A stretch of DNA of 64,000 nucleotides, taken from assembly GCA_965226045.1 (NCBI GenBank), contig CBDDBU010000003.1, positions 1 through 64,000 of the forward strand, read 5' to 3'. Shown one piece after another: positions 41,864 through 50,142 of the stretch (positions within the stretch are counted from its first letter, which is position 1; every line of letters begins with the position of its first letter). The notes beneath the pieces are model-generated. The model was not told the DNA's origin and made no database searches. It saw nothing but the letters and a program-made list of their open reading frames with translations. The position numbers were made by a program, and so were the translations under genes. Origin of the DNA: CBDDBU01 sp965226045 (GTDB lineage Bacteria > Pseudomonadota > Alphaproteobacteria > VGEJ01).

Positions 41864-43312
41864 GATCGTGTCCCGGCAGGTGGTGTAAGAGCGTTGCGCT
41901 CTACGCGGCTCCCGGCGGGTAGGGCCGGGACGTTCAGGCTGCCACGGTGGGCAGCGTGATGGGGACACCATCGCCCAGCGGAGCGATTGATTCCAGCGTC
42001 ATGTATCTCCTTGAGACGGCCCACTCGTCGTTCTGCTCGAGAAGGATGGCGCCGACGAGCCGTGTGATGGCGTCTTCGTTGGGAAAGATGCCGACGACGT
42101 TGGTGCGGCGCTTGACCTCGGCATGGAGCCGTTCGATCGGGTTGGTCGAATGCAACTTCTGGCGGTGCTCCTTGGGGAAGCTCATGTAGGCGAGGACGTC
42201 GTGCTCGGCTTCGTCCATGAGAACTGCCAGCTTGGGGACCTTGGGCCTGAGCTGGTCGGCGACCTGACGCCACTGGACCTTCGCGCTGTCGGCGTCCTCC
42301 TGGGCGAAGGCGGTGGCGACGAAGGCGGAGACGACGCGCCGACCCTGGCGGCCGGCATGGGCCAGCAGGTTGCGGGCGAAGTGCACGCGGCATCTTTGCC
42401 AGGTGGCGCCGAGGATCCGGGTCGCGGCGGCCTTCAGGCCCTTGTGGTCGTCGGAGATCACCAGCTTCACGCCGCGCAGCCCGCGCCGGGCCAGCGAGCG
42501 CAGGAACTCGGTCCAGAAGGTCTCGGCCTCCGACGCGCCGATCGCCATGCCCAGGATCTCACGCCGGCCTTGGTCGTTGACGGCCACAGCCACGGTCACC
42601 GCGACCGAGACGATGCGTCCGGTCTGGCGCACCTTCACATAAGTCGCATCCAGCCACAGATAGGGCCAGTCGCCCTCCAGCGGTCGATCGAGGAAGCCGT
42701 TGACCTTATCGTCGATCTCGCCGCACAGCCTGGAGACCTGGCTCTTGGAGACGCCCGACATCCCCATCGCCTGAACCAGATCGTCGACCGAGCGGGTCGA
42801 CACGCCCTGGATGTAGGCCTCCTGGATCACCGCAGCCAGCGCCTTCTCGGCCATCCGCCGCGGCTCCAGGAAGCCGGGGAAGTAGCTCCCCTTCCTCAGC
42901 TTCGGGATCTTCAACTCGACCGTGCCGGCCCGGGTCTCCCAGGACCGGTCGCGGTAGCCGTTGCGGTGGGTGATACGATCCGCCGAGCGCTCGCCGTGAG
43001 CGGCGCCGGTCAGGCCCTCGACCTCCAGTGCCATCAGCCGCTCGGCCGTGAAGCCGATCATCTCGCGAAGCAGATCGGCATCGGAGCTCTTCTCCAAAAG
43101 CGCGCGTAGGGTCATCATGTCCTGGGTCATCGTGGTTCTCCTTCGGGTCAGGTTGGTTCGCACTAGCCCAACCCTAAACCGGAACCGCGATGGCCTCCGC
43201 TGTGGATAGCCGGCTTGCCTACGCCAGACTCTCGGCGGTCGCTACCGCAAGCCGCCTACCCACAGCTACCAGAGGCTCCAACAACTCCTACACCACGTCC
43301 TGGGACACGACC
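41864..43312 (-). mobile_element. IS256-family element a (1449 bp)
   Basis: Imperfect terminal repeats: GATCGTGTCCCGGCAGGTGG at 41864 and, read inward from 43312, GGTCGTGTCCCAGGACGTGG. The 8-bp target duplication ATCTTTGG occurs at 41856-41863 and 43313-43320. The element separates the small gene at 41649-41855 from its ribosome-binding site and promoter. Confidence 0.92.
41934..43130 (-). CDS. IS256-family (Mutator-type) transposase, element a
   Basis: The 398-aa DDE transposase has D in LWLDATYVKVRQ, D in LVISDDHKGLKAA, the CRVHFARNLLAH motif and E in TNPIERLHAEVKRR. The N-terminal part (FTAERLMALEVEGLTGAAHGERS, RNGYRDRSWETRAGTVELKIPKLRKGSYFP) is typical for the Mutator group. The start at 43130 follows AAGGAGAACC. 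The protein is intact and the element could be active. Confidence 0.96.
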   Translation of the reverse strand: MTQDMMTLRALLEKSSDADLLREMIGFTAERLMALEVEGLTGAAHGERSADRITHRNGYRDRSWETRAGTVELKIPKLRKGSYFPGFLEPRRMAEKALAAVIQEAYIQGVSTRSVDDLVQAMGMSGVSKSQVSRLCGEIDDKVNGFLDRPLEGDWPYLWLDATYVKVRQTGRIVSVAVTVAVAVNDQGRREILGMAIGASEAETFWTEFLRSLARRGLRGVKLVISDDHKGLKAAATRILGATWQRCRVHFARNLLAHAGRQGRRVVSAFVATAFAQEDADSAKVQWRQVADQLRPKVPKLAVLMDEAEHDVLAYMSFPKEHRQKLHSTNPIERLHAEVKRRTNVVGIFPNEDAITRLVGAILLEQNDEWAVSRRYMTLESIAPLGDGVPITLPTVAA

Positions 43313-43444
43313 ATCTTTGGTTCCTATGTTTCTTCAATCCACCCACCGGCGAGGCGGGTTTCCGAAGAGGGCTGACTTCGCGTTCAGGAGCCGTAGGATA
43401 TGGGGGCGTCGCTAAAAAACGATTAACCGCACCTAACACATAGC
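43313..43444 (-). other. Displaced leader of the small gene
   Basis: After removal of IS256-a, this 132-base stretch would join the ATG at 41855. It ends with TAGGAA (43321-43326, minus strand) positioned 8-9 bases before that ATG, a plausible ribosome-binding site. No coding sequence is seen. An imperfect GC stem (43341-43361) lies within it. Confidence 0.5.
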
Positions 43445-44719
43445 TCAGATTAACAACCACTGGTCGACTAGCGGAGCGAGTGGGCGCATCAAGCTCTGAA
43501 ACGCCGAGCGCGGCGGCGTGGCGACACTCACGAGGGCTTCCAGGCCGGCGGTGATGGCCGCCTGCTGCCGCGACGACAGGTCCGCCACCCCAAGCGCGAC
43601 GAAGGCCCGAAGCCCGTCCGGCCCGCTCCGATTCGGCGCGCGCGCACCGATGCGCACCGTTCCTCGAAGCTGGGGAAAAACGATTGGCCCGGAGGCATCC
43701 AGATGCACCCTGGCCTCCGCACCGTCGATCAGTGCCTCGGCGTCCCATCGTGAAAACAATGCGACGACCACGATGGCGGCATCGGGCGGTCGAAGATCCA
43801 GGATGGGATGGCTGGGCAGGATATGATCGCCAACGCGGCGATAACGCAGCGATGCCACCAACCCGTCCCGAGGCGCTACCAGCGATCGCCGCCAAGCGAT
43901 CGTGGCCTGGGCCCGCAAACGGTCAGCGACGGCAACCTCGGTTCGTCGTGCCGACTCGATCTCCCGCGCCAGCCGCTCCCGCCACGCCTCGCGAACGCGC
44001 AGAATTTCAAGCCCGGCATCCGCGATCCGCTGCTGGACGCGTGCCGCCTCCGCGCTCATCTGGCCGATGGCGCCCTCCAGTGGCGCCTTGGCGGCTTCGA
44101 GTCCCGGGTCGAGCAGAGTCAATTCCTTGAGCGCCCCTTCTTGGGCGTCGCGAATGCCGCTGATCTCGGTTCGGTACTCCTCGATACGATGCTCGATGAG
44201 CGCGATCCGCGCTTCTCGATCGCGTCGCCGCTGGTTGAAGAGAGTCGCCTCCGCCCTCATGAGGGGGGGCGCCACCATCGCGGCCAGGAGATCATCGGGA
44301 AACGATATTTCGGCCCGCCCCTGGCGTTCGGCCTCCAGCCGCGCCAGTGCCGCCACCGCAGCAAGCTGGCGGCCTTCGAGATCAGCGCGCTCTTGTTGCG
44401 CCGCCGCCGGGCCGAACCGCAGTAAGACGTCGCCGCTCCGGACTTGGTCCCCCTCGCTCACGAGAATTTCGAGAACGACGCCACCCACGGGGTGGGTCAG
44501 CACGTGATGAGGGGCCGCCGCGACCACCTGACCGCAGGCGCTGGCGGTGTCGTCGACCATGGCCCAAATTGCCCACAGCCACACCGCCGCCGCACCCGCC
44601 AGGACGACGGCGCCCGCCGCTAGCGTGGGCCCGGCAAGTCCGGTCTTCGGCGCTTGGTGCGCCGGGCCCCCCGCAACACGGCGCGTATCCACGGCCTCAA
44701 CCGGGCTGGCTCGGGCCAT
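43445..44719 (-). CDS. HlyD-family membrane fusion protein of a type I secretion-like system
   Basis: This 424-aa protein has one membrane helix near the N-terminus (LAAGAVVLAGAAAVWLWAIWA), then a lipoyl/barrel half (HPVGGVVLEILVSEGDQVRSGDVLLRF), a long coiled-coil hairpin (about residues 120-270) and the second half-barrel starting SLVAPRDGLVASLRYRRVGDHI. Such proteins link an inner-membrane ABC exporter to a TolC-like channel across the periplasm. The ATG at 44719 overlaps the end of the ABC gene by 23 bp. No TolC gene lies in the window. The protein is intact, although the ABC partner lacks catalytic motifs. Confidence 0.83.
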   Translation of the reverse strand: MARASPVEAVDTRRVAGGPAHQAPKTGLAGPTLAAGAVVLAGAAAVWLWAIWAMVDDTASACGQVVAAAPHHVLTHPVGGVVLEILVSEGDQVRSGDVLLRFGPAAAQQERADLEGRQLAAVAALARLEAERQGRAEISFPDDLLAAMVAPPLMRAEATLFNQRRRDREARIALIEHRIEEYRTEISGIRDAQEGALKELTLLDPGLEAAKAPLEGAIGQMSAEAARVQQRIADAGLEILRVREAWRERLAREIESARRTEVAVADRLRAQATIAWRRSLVAPRDGLVASLRYRRVGDHILPSHPILDLRPPDAAIVVVALFSRWDAEALIDGAEARVHLDASGPIVFPQLRGTVRIGARAPNRSGPDGLRAFVALGVADLSSRQQAAITAGLEALVSVATPPRSAFQSLMRPLAPLVDQWLLI

Positions 44720-45977
44720 CGTCCGTCGAGGGGCCCCGAACGTGGCGCGCGAGCCAATCGGGGTTGATATGGAGGACCGATCGGTAGGCGCCTGGGTCGA
44801 CGCTCGTTTGCGCCGCCGCCACGATCGGCGACGGCCGCGATGCATCTGTGAGATTCCTGCGGATGCGCGTGAGAAACCGTTCGAGCACCACGAGTCGGGG
44901 GTCATCGGCTGGCGGTCCGGCCGGCGTGATCGCCGGAACGCGGTCGGCCAACCGTCCGCTCGGCACCGGTGGCGCCACCAGCGCTTGCGGGGGCGAGGCG
45001 CGACTGGAAACGGCGCCGTCGGGTTGGAGCTGGAGCAGGCCCCACGGGCCGCCCACCGGCGGATCGGCCGCGAACAGGACGACTATCTTGTCGGCGGCGC
45101 GCAGCCGGCCGACCATGGCCTCGAGGTCGGCGTCCTCAACGGTCGCCTCAGGCACTTCGACGATGACATAATTCGCCCCGCCGAACACGGCACGAGCGAG
45201 GCCGATACGCCAGCCGAACCCAGGGGCCACATCGACAGCACCACCGCCCACATTGGTGCCATAACCGTCGGGAAGCGTTTCGATGATGCGGTCGATCTCG
45301 GCCGCTGCCGCCGCCTCGCGGACCGCCGCGAGCGGCGGGTCGGCAAACCGTGAGATGTTCTGTCGGATCGATCCCGCGAGCAGCCCACCGGCGGCGGGCA
45401 CGAAGTCCATGTACGGCGCGAGCGCGGCGCGGTCCTGATCGGATAGCTCGCGCCCAGCGAAGCGGACCGCGCGAGAATCGGGCCGGCGCAAACCGAGCAA
45501 GAGGTCGGCGAGAAGCGCCCGCTGCCGCCCCGTTCCCCCGCTCACCATCAACGTCTGGCCGCCGCGCAGCTCGAACGAGATGCCCTTGAGTGACGCGCCC
45601 TCTCCGGCATGATTGAGGCTGGCCACGCTCAGGACACCCTCGCCCAAGGCGCCACCCACGAACGTCGCCATCGCCGCCGCCGGCCGAGATGGCTCCATCG
45701 CGACAATATCGAGCAGCCGGCGACGCGCCCCGGCCGCCTGTCGCACGCGCGCCCATGCCCAAGGCAGCACTGACATCGGCGCGAGGGCCATCAGCACCAG
45801 AACGAGAAATCCGACCATGACCCCCAGGCTCAGCTCATCGACCATCACCAGCGCCGAACCGCTACCGCCAACGACGAGCAGCGCGGCGAAGAGCGGGCCG
45901 ACCCCCGGTGCTCCAACCGGCGCGAACACTGGTCGCGCTGGATACCAGCCACGTGAGACAGCGAGCCTGGCCGTCAT
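44697..45977 (-). CDS. Type I secretion ABC exporter, C-terminal half with dead nucleotide-binding domain
   Basis: The 426-aa protein begins with the last two membrane helices of a PrtD-like exporter and continues with its ABC domain and a ~110-residue tail. The domain frame is recognisable (SLKGISFELRGGQTLMV, LAGSIRQNISRF, IIETLPDGYGTNVG, IGLARAVFG), but every catalytic motif has changed: Walker A is SGGTGRQR (146-153), the Q-loop Gln is Ala, the signature is VAPGFGWR, Walker B is VIVEVPEA and the switch His is Ala. It cannot be expected to hydrolyse ATP alone. The preceding gene supplies the missing first helices. It may pair with a functional ATPase encoded elsewhere, or be inactive. Confidence 0.8.
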   Translation of the reverse strand: MTARLAVSRGWYPARPVFAPVGAPGVGPLFAALLVVGGSGSALVMVDELSLGVMVGFLVLVLMALAPMSVLPWAWARVRQAAGARRRLLDIVAMEPSRPAAAMATFVGGALGEGVLSVASLNHAGEGASLKGISFELRGGQTLMVSGGTGRQRALLADLLLGLRRPDSRAVRFAGRELSDQDRAALAPYMDFVPAAGGLLAGSIRQNISRFADPPLAAVREAAAAAEIDRIIETLPDGYGTNVGGGAVDVAPGFGWRIGLARAVFGGANYVIVEVPEATVEDADLEAMVGRLRAADKIVVLFAADPPVGGPWGLLQLQPDGAVSSRASPPQALVAPPVPSGRLADRVPAITPAGPPADDPRLVVLERFLTRIRRNLTDASRPSPIVAAAQTSVDPGAYRSVLHINPDWLARHVRGPSTDDGPSQPG

Positions 45978-45998
45978 GCCAATCGCTTCCAGGAGCCG

Positions 45999-46628
45999 TC
46001 ATTCGGCGGCGAATCGCGCGTCGGTTGCACCCACCCCTGCCGAGCCGGCGTCGTCGGGCGTCGCGGGCCCCGATCTTTCTGCGTGCGACGCCAGCGCCAC
46101 AAGCACAACGGCGGCCAGTATCGACACTGCTCCCAATATGGGGTGGAGCAAGACGGCCAGGATGAGATAGGCGCCGCTCCATGCCGCCCGCACCAACACA
46201 GGTAGCGAAGGCCCGGCCAGGAACTCGCGGATGACGCCAAGATCGGCGCTGGGATCGGACGCCGGACGACCCGCCGCGCGCGCCGCGACCGCGGCCCTCA
46301 AGAGTCGAGGCCCAAGTCGCAGATCGATATGACGACCAATCCGTACGGCCAGGCGCGCCGCCGCGGTTTCGAGACCGATCACGACGGCCACTGCGATGGC
46401 CACTCCGAGACTGGTCACGATCAGCGCATCGAGGGCGCCATTCGCGAGCGCCCGTTCCACCAGGTGCATGGCGAACAGCGGGACGCCCAGCAGGAACAAT
46501 CCAGCCGCCGTCAGAATCGCTGATCGCGCGGCGGCGGCGGCCCGATACCAACCAACGAAACCGGCCGCAGCGTTGTCCGCTACCTGCCCGCTCATCGCCA
46601 AGCCACCCCCGGCCAGCTCTCGTCCCAT
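45999..46628 (-). CDS. Type I secretion ABC exporter, N-terminal transmembrane half
   Basis: This 209-aa membrane protein matches the first part of PrtD-like exporters: ILTAAGLFLLGVPLFAMHLVERAL, a second helix (LIVTSLGVAIAVAVVIGLETA), RIGRHIDLRLGPRLLRAAV, DLGVIREFLAGPSLPVLV and two further helices (YLILAVLLHPILGAVSILAAVVLVALA). The stop lies 21 bases before the start of the second half, and no single base change that I can see would join the two into one frame without extra sequence. Starts at 46628 or 46595 (MSGQ, with GGGGGTGG upstream) are both possible. Confidence 0.75.
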   Translation of the reverse strand: MGRELAGGGLAMSGQVADNAAAGFVGWYRAAAAARSAILTAAGLFLLGVPLFAMHLVERALANGALDALIVTSLGVAIAVAVVIGLETAAARLAVRIGRHIDLRLGPRLLRAAVAARAAGRPASDPSADLGVIREFLAGPSLPVLVRAAWSGAYLILAVLLHPILGAVSILAAVVLVALASHAERSGPATPDDAGSAGVGATDARFAAE

Positions 46629-46705
46629 GCTCTACAGATACCTTTTTCCATTGTATGTGAGCCAGATAGAGGCATTTCCTCAGGCTCGGTGGGGGCGAGA
46701 GCGGC

Positions 46706-46737
46706 GGTGACGCAGCATGGGGGTGACGCAGCATGGG
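46706..46737 (+). repeat. Perfect 16-bp tandem duplication
   Basis: GGTGACGCAGCATGGG occurs twice in direct succession (46706-46721 and 46722-46737) in the divergent region between the exporter gene and the FixJ-type regulator. It could be a double binding site or a replication slip. Confidence 0.7.
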
Positions 46738-46869
46738 CATGAGTGCCACGGGCGCGGCATGGTTGAACAGACAGTCACCAAGCTGCTACGAAACGGAGAA
46801 GTTTGCCATGGTGTGGTAGCCCGACGGCGCGACCCGAAGTTGGCTGATTTGGACGTGGCGGTGACACTG

Positions 46870-47100
46870 ATGACACAGCGCGGAGAACCAACGGTCTTCG
46901 TCGTCGACGATGACCAGGCGGTCCGGGATTCACTTCGTTGGCTGGTGGAATCGGTGGGGCTCCACGTTGAGACCTTCGCGTCGGTAGCCCAGTTCCAGGA
47001 GCGCTATGATCCTGATCGCGCGGGTTGCCTCGTTCTTGACGTGCGCATGCCTGGCGCGAGCGGAATTGAGCTTCAGGAGAGGCTGGCCGAGCAAGCGATA
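46870..47100 (+). pseudogene. FixJ-type response regulator, 5' part (interrupted by IS256-b)
   Basis: The receiver domain starts EPTVFVVDDDQAVRDSLRWL with the phosphorylation site D57 in LVLDVRMPG. The open frame runs into the IS and stops after QAIEL. Joining 47100 to 48485 restores the normal continuation EIPVIIVTGHADV, so the gene was intact before insertion. I chose ATG 46870 because the protein then starts directly before the domain; the frame is open further up. It faces away from the exporter genes and may have regulated them. Confidence 0.9.
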
Positions 47101-48475
47101 GAGCTATAACCGAATCTTGTGTACGGCGTTGAAATGAAGGCGGCGTATCCTGGTGATTGTTGATGTCACCACTTGAGCTAAGCCAAGGAAGGATAGGCCA
47201 TGAAAGAGAATACCGTTGTTGCTTTTCAAAACCCATCTGATTTTCAGAAAGATCCGTTGACGGAAGTCCTACAAGCTGGAGCTCGCGAGTTGTTGGCCCA
47301 AGCCGTTGAGGCCGAGGTCTCCGTGTTTTTGGGTAGCCATGCGGCGCTTGTTGACGCCGCCGGCCGCCGCCGGGTTGTCCGCAATGGATATCTGCCGGAA
47401 CGCTTCATCCAGACCGGGATCGGCCCGGTGAGCGTGCGCCAACCCCGTGTGCGGGACCGGGGGGACGGCGCCATCCGCTTCACGTCGGCGATCCTGCCGC
47501 GCTATCTGCGCCGCGCCAAGAGCCTGGAAGACCTTTTGCCATGGCTGTATCTGAAGGGCATTTCCACCGGCGACTTCGGGGAAGCCTTGGCGGCGCTCCT
47601 GGGGAGCTCCGCGCCGGGGCTTTCGGCCTCCACGATCACCCGGCTGAAAGAGGTCTGGGGGGTTGAGGCGGAGCGCTGGCAACGGCGCGACCTCACGGCC
47701 AAGCGCTACGTCTATTTCTGGGTGGACGGCATCTATTTCAGCGCCCGCATGGAGGAAGAGAAGCAGTGCATCCTGGTGATCGTCGGGGCCACGGACAAGG
47801 GACAGAAGGAACTGATCGCCATCGCCGACGGCTATCGCGAAAGTGAGCAGTCCTGGCTCGAAGTTCTGCTCGATCTCAAGCGGCGCGGCCTTGAAATGGG
47901 TCCGCAACTGGCGCTCGGCGACGGCGCGCTCGGCTTCTGGAAGGCGCTCCGCCAAGTCTACCCAGGCGCCCGCGAGCAACGCTGCTGGGTTCACAAGACG
48001 GGCAACGTCTTGAACAAGCTGCCCAAGGGTCTGCAAAAGAAAGCCAAGGGGCGCCTGCAAGACATCTGGATGGCCGAAACCAGGAAGGATGCCGAGAGCG
48101 CCTTCGACTTCTTCCTGGAAGCCTACGGGCCGAAGTACGACAAGGCCGCGGCCTGCCTGGCCAGGGACCGCGACGTCCTGCTGACGTTCTACGACTTCCC
48201 CGCCGAGCACTGGAAGCATGTACGCACGACCAACCCCATCGAGAGCACGTTCGCCACGGTTCGTCTGCGCACCTACCGGACCAAGGGCTGCCTGTCGCGC
48301 AAGACGGCGATGGCCATGGTCTTCAAACTATGCCAGTGCGCTCAGAGAAAATGGAGAAAACTCGATGGATCGAACCATCTCGCCGAGATCATTCGCGGCG
48401 TTAAATTCGTAGATGGAGAACGCCAGGATCGCGCCGCCGCATGATCAGCCCATACACAACTTTTGACAATAGCTC
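47101..48475 (+). mobile_element. IS256-family element b (1375 bp)
   Basis: Terminal repeats GAGCTATAACCGAATCTTGT at 47101 and, inward from 48475, GAGCTATTGTCAAAAGTTGT. The 9-bp target duplication CAAGCGATA lies at 47092-47100 and 48476-48484. The element cuts the receiver domain of the FixJ-type gene. Confidence 0.95.
47200..48444 (+). CDS. IS256-family transposase, element b
   Basis: This 414-aa DDE transposase has D in YFWVDGIYFSARM, D in LALGDGALGFWKAL, the RCWVHKTGNVLNKLPK motif and E in TTNPIESTFATVRLRT. It is clearly different from the transposases of elements a and c, so it arrived independently. GGAAGGA precedes the ATG. The reading frame is intact. Confidence 0.96.
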   Translation: MKENTVVAFQNPSDFQKDPLTEVLQAGARELLAQAVEAEVSVFLGSHAALVDAAGRRRVVRNGYLPERFIQTGIGPVSVRQPRVRDRGDGAIRFTSAILPRYLRRAKSLEDLLPWLYLKGISTGDFGEALAALLGSSAPGLSASTITRLKEVWGVEAERWQRRDLTAKRYVYFWVDGIYFSARMEEEKQCILVIVGATDKGQKELIAIADGYRESEQSWLEVLLDLKRRGLEMGPQLALGDGALGFWKALRQVYPGAREQRCWVHKTGNVLNKLPKGLQKKAKGRLQDIWMAETRKDAESAFDFFLEAYGPKYDKAAACLARDRDVLLTFYDFPAEHWKHVRTTNPIESTFATVRLRTYRTKGCLSRKTAMAMVFKLCQCAQRKWRKLDGSNHLAEIIRGVKFVDGERQDRAAA

Positions 48476-48880
48476 CAAGCGATAGAGATACCGGTGATCA
48501 TCGTCACCGGGCACGCCGATGTGCCGACCGCCGTGCGGGCCATGAAGGTGGGCGCGGTCGACTTCATCGAGAAGCCCTTCAACGATCAGGTGCTGCTCGA
48601 CCACATTCAGCGGTGCATCGATCAGGACGGTAAGAGCCGTGATGTGCGGGCCCGCGAGAATGCAATCGTCGCCCGCTACCAACAGTTGACCTCCCGACAG
48701 CGCCGCGTCATGGAATTGGTCGCGGCCGGCCGGTCGAACAAGATGGTGGCCGATGATCTTGGTATCAGCCTCAAGACCGTCGAGGCCCACCGCGCCAAGG
48801 TGATGGAGAAAATGAGGGCCGGCAGCCTGGCTGAGTTGGTCAAGATGGCGACGAGTTGCGCCAACGCCGGCGCCGCTTGA
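48476..48880 (+). pseudogene. FixJ-type response regulator, 3' part
   Basis: This is the rest of the gene begun at 46870: IPVIIVTGHADVPTAVRAMKVGAVDFIEKPF completes the receiver domain, and the LuxR-type helix-turn-helix follows (LTSRQRRVMELVAAGRSNKMVADDLGISLKTVEAHRAKVMEKM). Joined, the protein would be about 210 aa, normal for FixJ/TtrR-type regulators. It lacks its own ribosome-binding site now. No histidine kinase gene is nearby. Confidence 0.9.
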
Positions 48881-48890
48881 ACCTCGACGA

Positions 48891-50000
48891 TCAGGGGCTC
48901 CCGGTGGCGGCCGCGGGCTCAACCAATAGCTTGTAGAAACCGCGGTCGCTGTCGAGCCCGAACAACCGCAGGGTGACGGCCGGGCTTCCCGTTCCGGGAC
49001 GGTCGGGCCAGCCGATGTAGTACATACCGGAGCCGGTATCGGCGCGAAGGCTCTCCCAGAAAGCTTCGTCCCTGGGGACCTCGATCGCCCTCGTCGGCGC
49101 CGAACCTTGGGGCAGGGCGTCCGCGATCTCTCGGGTTATCCGGTCGATTCGCTGCCTGATGAGCGCGCCGTCGCGCCGGGCCGTCGAATCGGTCAAGAGC
49201 TCGCTGACCACCCGTATGCCGGCCAGCCTCTCGCTTCTCTCGTCAAAAACGAGCTGGAACGTCATGGCCTTGGGTGGCCACTCCGGCGACTCGATTTCGC
49301 AGCCGATCAGGCCGAGGCCGAAGCGTTGGCACGGCAACCCCGCCGCCTTGGCCTCGGTCAGCCGCCAACGCACGTCGTGACCGAACATAAGGTCAGCCGA
49401 TCCGGGTCTGGCATTGGCGCTGGTCGCTGGGACCGGCTGTGCCAGCAGCGGGAAAGCGGGAATACCGCCGGGGTTTTGGGCCAGCCAGATCGCTCCGACG
49501 GCTACCGCGGCGCTCACACCGAGAAAAATGGTGAGGGCAACCGCGGCGCCGCGCCCCGCACCGACGAGACGCGCGCGCGCAGGCCACGAGACGCGCGCGC
49601 TCGGCGGACGCCCGCCCGTATCCTCCCGCCATTGCTCGCCTTGTCCGGGGCTCGATACCAGCGCTTCGGTGGCGCGCTGATCGTCGTCGTGACCCAGCGC
49701 CTCGCAAAATCCGGATTCTTGATCAGGCGGAGCATCGCCGTTGGTGGCGGGGTCAGCGGGCGTCTCCTGGCCGGGATCGATGCTTAGAGCTTCGACGTAC
49801 GCAAGCGCCCCGGTCGCGGCATCGAGCCGCGCATCGAGCAGCCTCAGCTTCTGACCCCGATACGCCCGCGTCACCTCGGCGAGGTGACGGAGGGCTTCGT
49901 CGATCGAGCTATGCCGGCTGAGATCGCGCCAGCCGCCGGCGGCCTGTTCCTGGAGCAGGTAATAGGGTGGCGGCCCGCCGCGATCAATCATATTGGCCAT
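48891..50000 (-). CDS. Hypothetical single-pass membrane protein
   Basis: I do not recognise a family for this 369-aa protein. A cytoplasmic N-terminal part (about 1-75) looks folded and contains YYLLQEQAAGGWRDLSRHSSIDEALRHLAEVTRAYRG. A disordered acidic linker follows, then one membrane helix (about 151-174), a proline/alanine linker and a C-terminal domain of about 170 residues outside the membrane with two cysteines (LPCQRFGLGLIGCEIESP), which could form a disulfide. It converges on the interrupted FixJ-type gene, 10 bases apart. Confidence 0.65.
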   Translation of the reverse strand: MANMIDRGGPPPYYLLQEQAAGGWRDLSRHSSIDEALRHLAEVTRAYRGQKLRLLDARLDAATGALAYVEALSIDPGQETPADPATNGDAPPDQESGFCEALGHDDDQRATEALVSSPGQGEQWREDTGGRPPSARVSWPARARLVGAGRGAAVALTIFLGVSAAVAVGAIWLAQNPGGIPAFPLLAQPVPATSANARPGSADLMFGHDVRWRLTEAKAAGLPCQRFGLGLIGCEIESPEWPPKAMTFQLVFDERSERLAGIRVVSELLTDSTARRDGALIRQRIDRITREIADALPQGSAPTRAIEVPRDEAFWESLRADTGSGMYYIGWPDRPGTGSPAVTLRLFGLDSDRGFYKLLVEPAAATGSP

Positions 50001-50142
50001 GATGGGTGCGCTGCGCTTGCACCAGCACTATGCCATAGCCGGCCGCCCAGCGTGCGCCTGCGGTCGCGTGCGAAACCGGGCATCCCTGTTTCACGATGAT
50101 CTGTTATCGTCCTCGTTACGGGGCCGGGCCACGGAGGACTGA

